Source of the DNA: Betaproteobacteria bacterium
GTDB lineage: Bacteria > Pseudomonadota > Gammaproteobacteria > Burkholderiales > Methylophilaceae
DNA: 64,000 bases
Direction: 5' to 3'
Assembly: GCA_016868195.1 (NCBI GenBank)
Contig: VGHQ01000003.1
Coordinates: 1 to 64,000 of the forward strand
The translations under genes and the position numbers were made by a program. Positions 19,952-29,603 of the stretch are shown here, piece by piece; the stretch's first letter is position 1, and every line of letters starts with the position of its first letter. Below the pieces are notes generated by a model that did no database searches, was not told the DNA's origin, and saw nothing but the letters and a program-made list of their open reading frames with translations.

Positions 19952-21805
19952 ATGAATCAATATCCTAAATGGAAGTATGGTCTCGTTTTAATTGCGATTT
20001 TTATTGGCCTAATTTACTCCATTCCTAATTTTTTTGGTGAGTCGCCTGCCGTTCAGATTATGCCAACTAAAACATCAGATAAATTAGATGTATCTATTTT
20101 GGGCAAAATTGAGAGCACTCTAAAAGAAGCAAATCTTCCATTCGATGGCATTGTTCAAGAACCTAATGGTATTAAAGTTAAATTCGCAAATCCTGACAGT
20201 CAAGTTAAAGCTAAAGATATCCTTCAAAATAGTTTAGGTCCTGACTATGTCATTGCGCTTAACCTTATCTCTAAGTCACCTGCCTGGTTAACCAAAATCG
20301 GGGCGATCCCTATGTATCTTGGTCTAGATTTAAGAGGTGGCGTCCACTTTCTTCTTCAAGTAGATATGAAAGCAGCATCGGAAAAAGCGGCTGAAAGTTA
20401 CTTAAATGACTTCCGTATGACACTGAGAAAAGAACGTATCTCATATATTGGCGCTTCAAGATTAAATGAAATCGTAAGACTTCAATTTGATAGCCAAGAA
20501 GAATTAGAAAAGGCTAAAAAAATTATCAAGGTGAATTATCCAGATTTAATGGTTAATGAATCCTCATCAGGGAAAGATAAGGCGCTTGATATTGGTATGA
20601 GCGAAATGGGAAAGAAGAAAATTCAAGAATTCGCACTTAAACAAAATTTACAAACATTGCATAACCGTATTAATGAGCTTGGCGTGGCAGAACCTATCAT
20701 TCAACAGCAAGGATTAGATCGAATTGTTGTGCAGCTCCCAGGTGTTCAAGACACAGCAAAAGCTAAAGAAATTCTCGGACGAACAGCGACACTTGAAATA
20801 AGATTAGTTGACGAAGATAAAACAGATATTGCTACTTTAGAGAGCGCTCAAAAAGGCAATGCTCCTTTTGGAGACGATCTTTTCAAAGACAGGGATGGTA
20901 GATCTATTCTTGTGAAAAAAAATGTACTACTTACGGGCGAGAGAATTACTGATGCTGGACCTGGTGTAGATCAGCAATCAGGAAGATCTGTTGTACATGT
21001 CACCCTCGATGGAAGAGGTTCAAATATATTTAAACAAGTTACACGAGAAAATGTAGGCAAACGTTTAGCAATTTTACTTATCGAAAAAGGGCAAACAGAA
21101 GTTGTGACAGCTCCAGTCATTCAACAAGAAATTGGTGGTGGTCGAGTACAAATTTCAGGGATGAATAGTCCTCAAGAAGCCACTGATATATCTCTTCTAT
21201 TGAGAGCGGGCGCACTTGCAGCACCTATGCAAATCATTGAAGAGCGGACCGTAGGTCCAAGCATGGGTGAAGAAAATATCAAACGCGGAGTGCATTCTAC
21301 ATTGTGGGGATTTGTAGCGATCTCAGTCATGATGATGATTTATTACATGGTGTTCGGTGGCGTTTCTATTTTTGCCCTTGCAGTAAATTTATTATTATTA
21401 GTCGCTTTATTATCTATTCTTCAAGCAACCCTCACTCTGCCTGGTTTAGCCGCGATTGCTTTGGCATTAGGTATGGCGATTGATGCAAACGTGCTTATTA
21501 ACGAAAGAATTAGAGAAGAGCTGAGAAATGGCAATACGCCGCAAGCGAGTATTCACGCTGGTTATGATCGTGCTTTTGATACAATTCTTGATTCCAATGT
21601 CACAACATTGATTGCCGGTCTTGCCCTATTTATGTTTGGTACAGGTCCTATTAAAGGGTTTGCTGTTGTTCACGTGCTAGGTATTTTAACTTCGATGTTT
21701 AGTGCTATTTTGGTATCAAGAGCTCTTGTAAATATTTTTTACGGTTATCGACGCAAAATAGATAAATTATCTATCGGTCAAATTTATAAGCCTAATCAAG
21801 ACTAA
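19952..21805 (+). CDS. secD: Protein translocase subunit SecD
   Basis: SecD, with SecF, uses the proton gradient to pull exported proteins out of the SecYEG channel. The 617 residues show an N-terminal membrane helix, the large periplasmic P1 domain (LGLDLRGGVHFLLQVD near residue 125) and six membrane helices at the C-terminus with the DxxAN-like motif AMAIDANVLINERIREEL. Length is standard. The secF start follows 2 bases after the stop, so the two are translationally coupled. Confidence 0.97.
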   Translation: MNQYPKWKYGLVLIAIFIGLIYSIPNFFGESPAVQIMPTKTSDKLDVSILGKIESTLKEANLPFDGIVQEPNGIKVKFANPDSQVKAKDILQNSLGPDYVIALNLISKSPAWLTKIGAIPMYLGLDLRGGVHFLLQVDMKAASEKAAESYLNDFRMTLRKERISYIGASRLNEIVRLQFDSQEELEKAKKIIKVNYPDLMVNESSSGKDKALDIGMSEMGKKKIQEFALKQNLQTLHNRINELGVAEPIIQQQGLDRIVVQLPGVQDTAKAKEILGRTATLEIRLVDEDKTDIATLESAQKGNAPFGDDLFKDRDGRSILVKKNVLLTGERITDAGPGVDQQSGRSVVHVTLDGRGSNIFKQVTRENVGKRLAILLIEKGQTEVVTAPVIQQEIGGGRVQISGMNSPQEATDISLLLRAGALAAPMQIIEERTVGPSMGEENIKRGVHSTLWGFVAISVMMMIYYMVFGGVSIFALAVNLLLLVALLSILQATLTLPGLAAIALALGMAIDANVLINERIREELRNGNTPQASIHAGYDRAFDTILDSNVTTLIAGLALFMFGTGPIKGFAVVHVLGILTSMFSAILVSRALVNIFYGYRRKIDKLSIGQIYKPNQD

Positions 21806-21807
21806 TT

Positions 21808-22746
21808 ATGGAATTATTTAGAATAAAAAAAGATATCCCTTTTATGAGTTATGGACGTTTAACCACGACCATTTCTCTTATCACATTCATTACTGCGATT
21901 ATCTTTTTAAGCATAAGAGGCCTTAATCTTGGTGTTGATTTTACTGGAGGCACACTTATGGAAGTGAGTTACAGCCATCCAGCAGATATCGATAAAATTC
22001 GTCAAGTGATGGATACAATTGATCTTAAAGATACAACAGTACAAAACTTTGGAACAAGTAAGGATGTATTAATTCGCTTGCCTATTCGACAAGATTTATC
22101 GATTGCCCAATTATCAGAGAAAGTATCAAAAGCTCTTATTGAAAGTGATAAAGATACAAAAATCCAAAGGGTCGAATCTGTAGGCTCACAAGTAGGTGAA
22201 GAGCTTTATGCAAATGGTGCACTCGCTTTGCTACTTGTATGTTTTGGAATCATCGCTTATCTAGCACTAAGATTTGAATGGCGTTTCGCGGTTGCTGCCA
22301 TTATTGCCAATATGCACGATGTCATTATTATTTTAGGATTTTTTGCATGCTTTCAATGGGAATTTAACCTCACAGTTCTCGCAGCTATCTTGGCTGTATT
22401 AGGCTATTCAGTCAATGAATCGGTTGTTGTTTTTGATCGAGTCAGAGAAAATTTTAAAAAAATGAGAAAAGTAAGTGTAGTTGAAGTAATTGATAACGCG
22501 ATCACAAGAACAATGTCGCGCACTGTGATTACTCATCTTATGACACAAACTATGGTGTGCTCAATGCTATTTTTTGGTGGAGAAACACTCCATAACTTCT
22601 CACTTGCTTTAACTATTGGAATTTTATTTGGTATTTATTCATCAGTGCTTGTAGCATGTCCAGTTGCAATGTGGCTCGGTGTATCTCAGCGTAATCTTAG
22701 TCAAGATCAACCTAAAGAAAATCAATCCCAAGAAATTAATCCTTAA
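21808..22746 (+). CDS. secF: Protein translocase subunit SecF
   Basis: Partner of SecD. The 312 residues start with one membrane helix, then the periplasmic domain opening with NLGVDFTGGTLMEVSY, then five more helices including LAVLGYSVNESVVVFDRVREN, the equivalent of the SecD proton-path motif. The C-terminus is short and polar. It is the last clear Sec gene of the tgt-yajC-secD-secF group. Confidence 0.97.
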   Translation: MELFRIKKDIPFMSYGRLTTTISLITFITAIIFLSIRGLNLGVDFTGGTLMEVSYSHPADIDKIRQVMDTIDLKDTTVQNFGTSKDVLIRLPIRQDLSIAQLSEKVSKALIESDKDTKIQRVESVGSQVGEELYANGALALLLVCFGIIAYLALRFEWRFAVAAIIANMHDVIIILGFFACFQWEFNLTVLAAILAVLGYSVNESVVVFDRVRENFKKMRKVSVVEVIDNAITRTMSRTVITHLMTQTMVCSMLFFGGETLHNFSLALTIGILFGIYSSVLVACPVAMWLGVSQRNLSQDQPKENQSQEINP

Positions 22747-22759
22747 GTTTTTTTAAACT

Positions 22760-24037
22760 TTGAACGCCCTCTCCATTAGTTATCAATTTGTCATTCTTAT
22801 AGCTTTAGTTGCTATTTCAGCATTTTTCTCGCTTGCTGAAACAAGCTTAATGACAATCAATCGTTATAGATTAAAACATCTAGTATCCAAGGGTAATCAT
22901 GCAGCAAAACTTACTCACAAACTTCTCTCTTCAACCGATAAGCTTTTAGGCGTCATATTGCTATGTAAGGAATTCGCGAATGCGGCCTCTGCAATGTTTG
23001 TGACAGTTATTACGGTCAGGCTTTATGGAGAAGGTCAAATAGTACTCATGGTCGGAACCTTAGTGACCACATTTTTGATTCTTATTTTTGGCGAGATATC
23101 ACCTAAAGTTATTGCAGCTTCCAAACCTGAACGTTTTGCTTTCTTTAGTAGCTATGTGCTCTATCCGCTTTTAAAAATTCTTTATCCCATAGTTATCTTA
23201 GTTAACTTTTTTGTATTAACATTTGTAAAAATATTTAATGTGAAGATAGATTTCAATAATAATCTACACGCAATATCTATGGATGAATTAAGGAGTATTA
23301 TTTCTGAAGCTGGTCAATTTATTCCTAATCAACATCGTAAAATTCTACTCAATTTATTTGAGCTTGAACGGATAACTGTAGATGACATTATGATTCCACA
23401 TACCTCTGTTGAGTCTATCGATTTTGATTTAACTGACGAAGAGATTATTCAAAAACTACTTACTTTCCAACACAGCAAAATATTAGTCAAAAAAAATTCG
23501 CCTGAAAGTATTCTAGGCTTGCTTAATACACAAAAAATTATCAAACAACTTAATCTGCATGATGCATTGAATAAAATTACAAAAGATCATTTAAAAACAC
23601 TCATTTCAGAGCCATACTTTATTCCTTCAGGCACGCCTTTATATACTCAAATGCAACATTTTCAAGATAAGCAAGAAAGAGTGGGTTTAATTGTAAATGA
23701 GCATGGTGAATTTATTGGACTATTGAGCCTTGAAGATATCTTAGAAGAAATTGTTGGTGAATTTAACTTAGATTTTCTATCAAAATCATCTAAATTTAGT
23801 CAAGATGAAGATGGAGGATGGATTGTGGATGGAAGTGTCACCATTCGTACACTAAATAAAAAATTGAATCTTCAATTTCCTATTGACGGACCTAAAACAC
23901 TTAATGGCTTGGTATTAGAATATTTTGAGGATATCCCTGAGCCGAACACAAGCTTCAAAATTGCCAATCACACCTTAGAAGTTCTTCAATCTCACGATCG
24001 TATTGTAAAGAGCATAAAAATCTACCCAATATCGTAA
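22760..24037 (+). CDS. HlyC/CorC family membrane protein (DUF21, CBS pair, CorC domain)
   Basis: A 425-residue protein with the UPF0053/CorC-CNNM layout: an N-terminal DUF21 domain of about four membrane helices (SLAETSLMTINRYRLKHL; FGEISPKVIAASKPE), a cytoplasmic CBS pair (about 205-330; VGLIVNEHGEFIGLLSLEDILEEIVGE), and a C-terminal CorC_HlyC domain. The family is linked to magnesium or cobalt efflux; the name hemolysin is historical. The start is a TTG at 22760, chosen because the first ATG would remove the first conserved helix. It lies 13 bases after secF with no clear ribosome site, so translation may depend on secF. Confidence 0.87.
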   Translation: MNALSISYQFVILIALVAISAFFSLAETSLMTINRYRLKHLVSKGNHAAKLTHKLLSSTDKLLGVILLCKEFANAASAMFVTVITVRLYGEGQIVLMVGTLVTTFLILIFGEISPKVIAASKPERFAFFSSYVLYPLLKILYPIVILVNFFVLTFVKIFNVKIDFNNNLHAISMDELRSIISEAGQFIPNQHRKILLNLFELERITVDDIMIPHTSVESIDFDLTDEEIIQKLLTFQHSKILVKKNSPESILGLLNTQKIIKQLNLHDALNKITKDHLKTLISEPYFIPSGTPLYTQMQHFQDKQERVGLIVNEHGEFIGLLSLEDILEEIVGEFNLDFLSKSSKFSQDEDGGWIVDGSVTIRTLNKKLNLQFPIDGPKTLNGLVLEYFEDIPEPNTSFKIANHTLEVLQSHDRIVKSIKIYPIS

Positions 24038-24112
24038 TTTTTTATAAAATCTCAAAAAGAATTGCTTGAGTTTTTATTTTTTTTAATCACAATAATCATT
24101 AGGGTTTAGCTA

Positions 24113-24427
24113 ATGCCAAAAATAAATGCAACTGAAGACATAAAGCTTAGTCCAAAAAAAGCTAAGACTAAACTACCTAGTATGTATAAGGTGATCATAC
24201 TAAATGATGACTATACGCCTATGGAATTCGTAGTAAATACGATTCAGCGTTTTTTTAATAAAAGTGTTGATGAAGCTACTCGTATAATGTTAAAAATACA
24301 TACAGAGGGATTGGGTGTATGTGGAATTTTCCCTGTAGATATTGCAGAAACAAAAATGAATCAAGTGCTAAACTATGCGAAAGAACATCAGCATCCTTTG
24401 CAATGTATTATTGAAAGAATTGATTGA
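24113..24427 (+). CDS. clpS: ATP-dependent Clp protease adaptor ClpS
   Basis: Delivers N-end rule substrates to ClpAP. The 104 residues have the core block [17 protein letters not shown] (about 25-41), which forms the N-degron pocket, and the [20 protein letters not shown] segment. A longer N-terminal tail than usual (about 22 residues, lysine-rich) is still within family range. It precedes clpA by 9 bases, the standard pair. Confidence 0.96.
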   Translation: MPKINATEDIKLSPKKAKTKLPSMYKVIILNDDYTPMEFVVNTIQRFFNKSVDEATRIMLKIHTEGLGVCGIFPVDIAETKMNQVLNYAKEHQHPLQCIIERID

Positions 24428-24436
24428 ACTTAAATT

Positions 24437-26704
24437 ATGATTGCTCAAGAACTTGAAGTAAGTCTACATATGGCATTTATGGACGCTCGACAGAAGCGTC
24501 ATGAGCTTATTACGGTTGAACATTTACTTCTCGCTATGCTTGACAATCCCTCAGCAGCCGATGTCCTAAAAGCCTGTGGCTCAAACATTGATGTACTTAG
24601 AAATGATTTAACACAATATATCGATGATCATACGCCAACCATATCTGGCGAGGATGAAGTAGATACCCAGCCCACGTTAGGATTTCAAAGAGTTATTCAA
24701 AGAGCGATGCTTCATGTGCAATCTTCTGGTAAGAAAGAAGTGAATGGTGCAAATGTTTTAGTCGCAATTTATGGTGAAAAAGATTCACACGCTGTTTATT
24801 TTCTTCATCAACAAGGCATAACTCGACTTGATGTTGTTAATTTTATTGCGCATGGCGTTTCTAAATTAAATGAAGGTGATACACAGAAAACATCTCCTGA
24901 GCAAGAAAATGATCAAGAATCCTCTTCTTCCAAAGCACTAGAGACATATACGATCAATCTAAATAAGATGGTATTGGCTGGAAAAATTGATCCGCTGATT
25001 GGTCGAGATTTGGAAATTGAACGTGTCATTCAAACATTATGTAGAAGAAGAAAAAATAATCCGCTCCTGGTAGGGGAAGCCGGGGTTGGTAAAACTGCTA
25101 TTGCCGAAGGGCTCGCAAAAAGAATTGTCGACAAAGAAGTTCCTAGTATTTTAGAAAATACCACCATATTTTCTCTTGATATGGGCACTTTACTTGCAGG
25201 AACAAAATATCGTGGGGATTTTGAGCAAAGACTTAAATCTGTTATGAAGCAACTGAATGAGCAAAAAGATACTATTTTGTTTATTGATGAAATTCATACT
25301 CTTATAGGAGCAGGTTCTGCAAGCGGGGGAACACTTGATGCATCTAATCTTCTTAAGCCTGCGCTATCAAATGGAACTATTAAATGCATTGGAGCAACTA
25401 CTTACCAGGAATTTAGGGCGGTCTTTGAAAAAGATCATGCACTCACAAGAAGATTTCAGAAAATTGATGTTAACGAGCCTAGTATTCTTGATACGATCAA
25501 TATCCTTAAGGGTCTTAAATCAAGATTTGAAAAATATCACAATGTAAAATATTCGGTTGCAGCAATTAATAGTGCTGCAGAACTTTCTGCAAAATATATC
25601 AATGATAGGCATCTCCCTGACAAAGCTATTGATGTTATTGATGAAGCTGGGGCAGCACAAAGAATATTGCCAAAAAATAAACAAAAAAAAGTTATCACCA
25701 ATAAAGAAATTGAAGATATCGTAGCGAAGATCGCAAAGATACCTCCAAAAAATATTTCTAATAACGACAAAAATGCTCTTAAAAATCTTGAGCGAGATCT
25801 TAAAGCAGTAATTTTCGGACAAGATAAAGCAATCGAAAATCTAGCAAGCGCTATCAAGATGACAAGAAGTGGATTGGGTATGCCGAATAAACCGATTGGC
25901 AATTTCCTATTTAGCGGCCCAACAGGCGTTGGAAAAACAGAAGTGGCCCGCCAGCTTGCTTATATATTAGGTATTGAACTCGTTCGTATTGATATGAGCG
26001 AATATATGGAAAGACATTCAGTATCAAGGCTCATCGGCGCTCCTCCAGGCTATGTGGGATTTGACCAAGGCGGACTCTTGACTGAATCAGTCAATAAACA
26101 GCCTTATTGTGTGCTTCTTCTTGATGAAATTGAAAAAGCGCATCCAGATATTTTCAATATCCTTCTTCAAGTGATGGATCATGGCTCTTTGACAGATAGT
26201 AACGGCAGAAAAACGGATTTTAGAAATGTCACACTTATTATGACAACAAATGCTGGAGCGGAGTCTCTCTCAAAAACTTCTATGGGATTTACGCAATCTA
26301 AAAAAACGGGTGATGAACAAGCGGAAATCAAACGGTTATTTACGCCTGAATTTAGAAACAGACTCGATGCAACAGTATCATTTGCACCACTCAGTCATGA
26401 CGTCATTTTAAAAGTTGTCGACAAATTCCTCATGCAACTCGAAGATCAACTCCATGAGAAAAAAGTGGATGCAACTTTCACAGATTCACTTAAATCATAT
26501 TTAGCTAAAAATGGTTTTGATCCAAGTATGGGCGCAAGACCGATGTCACGTCTCATTCAAGATACAATCAGAAAAGCCCTTGCAGATGAATTACTTTTCG
26601 GAAAGTTAACCAATGGTGGCAATATAATCATTGATATTGATAGCAATGATAAAGTGAAATTAATTTTTGAAGAGGAAAATAAAGCCATCCTTCAAGAGTC
26701 TTAA
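24437..26704 (+). CDS. clpA: ATP-dependent Clp protease ATP-binding subunit ClpA
   Basis: AAA+ unfoldase that feeds ClpP. The 755 residues show the double Clp N-domain (about 1-140), first AAA+ module with GEAGVGKTAIAEGL and LFIDEIHTLIGAG, and second module with GPTGVGKTEVARQL and LLLDEIEKAHPDI. The absence of a long coiled-coil middle domain separates ClpA from ClpB/ClpC. The stop overlaps the stop of the convergent GST pseudogene by 4 bases, and no terminator is visible between them. Confidence 0.97.
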   Translation: MIAQELEVSLHMAFMDARQKRHELITVEHLLLAMLDNPSAADVLKACGSNIDVLRNDLTQYIDDHTPTISGEDEVDTQPTLGFQRVIQRAMLHVQSSGKKEVNGANVLVAIYGEKDSHAVYFLHQQGITRLDVVNFIAHGVSKLNEGDTQKTSPEQENDQESSSSKALETYTINLNKMVLAGKIDPLIGRDLEIERVIQTLCRRRKNNPLLVGEAGVGKTAIAEGLAKRIVDKEVPSILENTTIFSLDMGTLLAGTKYRGDFEQRLKSVMKQLNEQKDTILFIDEIHTLIGAGSASGGTLDASNLLKPALSNGTIKCIGATTYQEFRAVFEKDHALTRRFQKIDVNEPSILDTINILKGLKSRFEKYHNVKYSVAAINSAAELSAKYINDRHLPDKAIDVIDEAGAAQRILPKNKQKKVITNKEIEDIVAKIAKIPPKNISNNDKNALKNLERDLKAVIFGQDKAIENLASAIKMTRSGLGMPNKPIGNFLFSGPTGVGKTEVARQLAYILGIELVRIDMSEYMERHSVSRLIGAPPGYVGFDQGGLLTESVNKQPYCVLLLDEIEKAHPDIFNILLQVMDHGSLTDSNGRKTDFRNVTLIMTTNAGAESLSKTSMGFTQSKKTGDEQAEIKRLFTPEFRNRLDATVSFAPLSHDVILKVVDKFLMQLEDQLHEKKVDATFTDSLKSYLAKNGFDPSMGARPMSRLIQDTIRKALADELLFGKLTNGGNIIIDIDSNDKVKLIFEEENKAILQES

Positions 26705-27300
26705 TTCTTTTTCATTACATCTTTAAACATTTGGCTTTCTATGAATCTTTGAAGCCATTTTTTTAATTCTCGATATTTAGAATTTAAAAACCAATCTTCA
26801 TCCACCAAAGCAAACTGTCTTATAAAAGGAAATATTGCTATATCAGCAAGGCTTATTTTATCTATAATCAAATAATTTTTTGATTTTAATTTTTCATTCA
26901 ATACATTTATAAATAGTTCACATTGAGCACGATAATATTCTTTGGAATGCTCAGGAAAACGATCGGCATATTTATATCTATCTAGATTTTTCTTAAAACT
27001 AAAATCATTTTCATTAATAAGCTCCTGGCTAAGATTATTATCATTTATGATCCAATTATCTGGATCAGATTTATTGAGGGCCCAGACCATGATTTCCAGG
27101 CTCTCTTCGATAACCTTTCCATTATTATCGACTAACACTAAAACTGTGCCTTTAGGGCTGAGCGCTAAAAAATCAAGAGGTTTATCTTTGAGTGAAATTT
27201 CTATAGATTTATAATCTATTTTGGCTTGCTATAAAGCTAGCCGTGGTCGAATAGCGTAAGGACAGCGTCTAAATGTGTATAGTCTTGGTCTAATTAACAT
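26701..27300 (-). pseudogene. Glutathione S-transferase family gene with an in-frame amber codon
   Basis: Reading from the ATG at 27300 gives a GST-like N-terminus, LYTFRRCPYAIRPRLAL (7-23), then TAG at codon 24 (27231-27229), then QAKIDYKSIEISLKDKP in the same frame with no gap compared with the family spacing, and on to a normal C-terminal helical domain. Total length would be 199 codons. The usual cis-proline in KGTVPVL is leucine here (KGTVLVL). The remaining open part starts with GTG at 27138 but lacks most of the thioredoxin-like domain. The gene begins 2 bases after pyrD and overlaps the clpA stop. A nonsense mutation or a sequencing error are both possible; the lost cis-proline favours decay. 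Amber read-through cannot be excluded. Confidence 0.75.
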
Positions 27301-27302
27301 TA

Positions 27303-28316
27303 TTAACCAATGGACTGGCAAGCATCGAGAACGAGCTTTCTTCCTTGGTAAATAAGACCTGAATAAATTTGGACAAGCTCTGCACCAGCATTTATTTTTT
27401 CTAAGGCATCTTCTCCAGAAAATATACCTCCGACGCCAATAATGGGAACCTCGCCTTGAAGTCTTGCATGAAGTTCACGAACAATTGTATTAGATAATTT
27501 AAATAGAGGTTTACCTGACATTCCTCCAGCTTCTTTTCCGTTAAAAAGATCACTCGCCAACTCTCTGTTAATAGTTGTATTTGTTGCTATTACGCCATCA
27601 ATTCTATTTTTGATAATACTTTTTGATATTGCATCTAAATGTTTATTTGTTAAATCAGGTGAAATTTTTAATGCAATAGGGACATAACGTCCATAGTAAT
27701 CAGCTAATCTAGTTTGCTCGTCTTTAAGTTGGGCCAATAGAATATTTAAAGCTTTAGTTTCTTGAAGGTCTCTTAAGTTTTTTGTATTAGGTGAAGAAAT
27801 ATTGACTGCAATATAATTTGCATATTGATAAACCTTTTTCATACATAAAAGATAATCTTCCCCAGCCCGTTCTATAGGTGTATCAAAATTCTTGCCAATA
27901 TTAATTCCAAGCACGCCTTTATATTTACTTAATCTTATATTTTCTAATGCAGCCTCAAGACCTACATTGTTGAATCCAAATCGGTTAATAATACCCTGAA
28001 CCTCTGGCAATCTAAATAATCGGGGCTTTGGATTGCCTAATTGAGGTCTTGGGGTAATCGTCCCAACTTCAATAAAGCCAAACCCCAATTTACCTAAAGC
28101 ATCTATGTGATTTGCATTTTTATCTAGTCCCGCAGCTAATCCCACTGGATTTTGAAAGGGAATACCCATTACAGTTCTGAGTTTGCAAGGGTTAGGGGGT
28201 TTTAAAAAACTTAAAAGTCCGATTTTATTAGAAAGAGATAGTGCCTTAAGGGTTAAGTCATGCGAAAATTCTGCATCAAACTTAAATAACAATGAACGAA
28301 TTAATTGATGGCTCAT
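27303..28316 (-). CDS. pyrD: Dihydroorotate dehydrogenase (quinone), class 2
   Basis: Oxidises dihydroorotate to orotate in pyrimidine synthesis and passes electrons to quinone at the inner membrane. The 337 residues have the class 2 N-terminal extension for membrane contact, VGLAAGLDKNANHIDALG (FMN and lysine), FGFIEVGTITPRPQ, NRFGFNNVG, the catalytic-serine region NISSPNTKNLRDLQ and the C-terminal IIGVGGIFSGEDA. It is divergent from the arginine hydroxylase gene and leads the broken GST gene. Confidence 0.96.
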   Translation of the reverse strand: MSHQLIRSLLFKFDAEFSHDLTLKALSLSNKIGLLSFLKPPNPCKLRTVMGIPFQNPVGLAAGLDKNANHIDALGKLGFGFIEVGTITPRPQLGNPKPRLFRLPEVQGIINRFGFNNVGLEAALENIRLSKYKGVLGINIGKNFDTPIERAGEDYLLCMKKVYQYANYIAVNISSPNTKNLRDLQETKALNILLAQLKDEQTRLADYYGRYVPIALKISPDLTNKHLDAISKSIIKNRIDGVIATNTTINRELASDLFNGKEAGGMSGKPLFKLSNTIVRELHARLQGEVPIIGVGGIFSGEDALEKINAGAELVQIYSGLIYQGRKLVLDACQSIG

Positions 28317-28362
28317 AACACTGTTATTTTAACTTAGGAAGTTATAAGGCTTAATAAATATT

Positions 28363-29514
28363 ATGCGATTAAATCGTAAAAATCACATTTTAGGAAAAAC
28401 ATCGGTTGATACCTTCTTAAAAAAATATTGGCAAAAAAAACCGCTCCTCATTCGCAATGCAATTGAAAACTTTCAATCCCCCATCACAGAAAAAATACTT
28501 TTTAATATTGCACAAGATGAAGAGGCCATATCCCGACTGATAGAATTTAAACAAGGCATGTGGCAAGTGAAGTATGGTCCCTTCAAAAAATCAGACTTTC
28601 CAAAAAAAAAGAATGTGCCTTGGACGATACTTATCCAAAATATTAATCACCATTTTTCTTTTGCCAATTCTTTTCTAACCCTTTTTAAGTTTATTCCATA
28701 TGCACGGCTTGATGATTTAATGGTGAGTTATGCCACGAAGAATGGAAGTGTTGGCCCTCATTTTGACTCCTACGATGTATTTTTATTTCAGGCAAAAGGT
28801 GAAAGAGAATGGAAAATTAGCGACCAAAAAGAATTTTCTCTAGATAAAAAATCAACTATTAAGATTATTACCAATTTTAGAAGTAAAAATTCTTGGGTAC
28901 TCAAACCGGGGGATATGCTCTATTTGCCACCTAATATAGGACACTGGGGCATTTCGCAAAGTGATGATTGTCTCACTTATTCAATTGGCTTCAGAGCACC
29001 TAGTACATTTGAAATCCAATCTAAATTTTTAGATTTTATTCAAGACAGCTTGAATACGAGTAAAAATGATTTGTATAAAGATCCGAATTTAAATCTTCAA
29101 AAAGATCCAGCTGAAATTAATGCAAATATGATTAAGGAAATTCAGCAGACAGTTAATCAATTGCGTTGGAATAAAAATTTGATCAATACTTATATTGGTC
29201 AATTACTCACTGAGCCAGTTGAAACTGCTATTTTTCATCGCCCTAAGCCGATTTCACTTGAAAACTTTAAGAAAAATCTCTCAAAAAAAATTCTGGAACT
29301 TAACCCAAAAACAAGAATGCTTTATATAAAAAATAATTTTTACATTAATGGTGAGTTCATCGAAGTTGATAAGAAATATGCTGTATATCTAAAACAACTT
29401 GCAAATAACAAAAAAATCTCATTTAAACCCGGTTTAGACAAAAAAGATTTTAATGCCTTGGGAATAACCCTTCTCCCTTTGTACCTCTCAGGATTTATTA
29501 ATTTTATTCAATAA
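28363..29514 (+). CDS. roxA: JmjC-type 2-oxoglutarate oxygenase, ribosomal protein L16 arginine hydroxylase (YcfD/RoxA-like)
   Basis: A 383-residue cupin-like Fe(II)/2-oxoglutarate oxygenase of the YcfD/ROX family; the E. coli member hydroxylates an arginine of ribosomal protein L16. The iron triad is visible: H and D in GPHFDSYDVFLFQ (about 131-136) and the distal histidine in PPNIGHWGIS (about 194). FQAKGEREWKI is the conserved strand after the HxD motif, and a C-terminal winged-helix-like region follows, as in the family. It stands alone, divergent from pyrD. Substrate assignment is from the family, not from direct evidence. Confidence 0.85.
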   Translation: MRLNRKNHILGKTSVDTFLKKYWQKKPLLIRNAIENFQSPITEKILFNIAQDEEAISRLIEFKQGMWQVKYGPFKKSDFPKKKNVPWTILIQNINHHFSFANSFLTLFKFIPYARLDDLMVSYATKNGSVGPHFDSYDVFLFQAKGEREWKISDQKEFSLDKKSTIKIITNFRSKNSWVLKPGDMLYLPPNIGHWGISQSDDCLTYSIGFRAPSTFEIQSKFLDFIQDSLNTSKNDLYKDPNLNLQKDPAEINANMIKEIQQTVNQLRWNKNLINTYIGQLLTEPVETAIFHRPKPISLENFKKNLSKKILELNPKTRMLYIKNNFYINGEFIEVDKKYAVYLKQLANNKKISFKPGLDKKDFNALGITLLPLYLSGFINFIQ

Positions 29515-29517
29515 TAT

Positions 29518-29547
29518 TTAACTATTCAGCTTTTTTTGTTGTAGAAT
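29518..29547 (+). promoter_or_regulatory. Candidate sigma-70 promoter for the small lipoprotein gene
   Basis: TTAACT at 29518-29523 (4 of 6 bases of the -35 consensus) and TAGAAT at 29542-29547 (5 of 6 of the -10 consensus) are 18 bases apart. Transcription would start near 29554, leaving a leader of about 50 bases before the ATG at 29604, which has AAGGA nearby. This is a pattern match only. Confidence 0.45.
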
Positions 29548-29603
29548 GGTTAGCAGGGAGCTTTTGTTAACCCCGAATTTACCATTAATTTTAAGGACTA
29601 AAA

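Noticed and set aside
26701-27138. A 145-residue GST-like protein starting at GTG 27138 as a functional gene
   Set aside because: It would lack most of the thioredoxin-like domain with the glutathione site; the upstream sequence in the same frame is clearly the missing part, interrupted by TAG.
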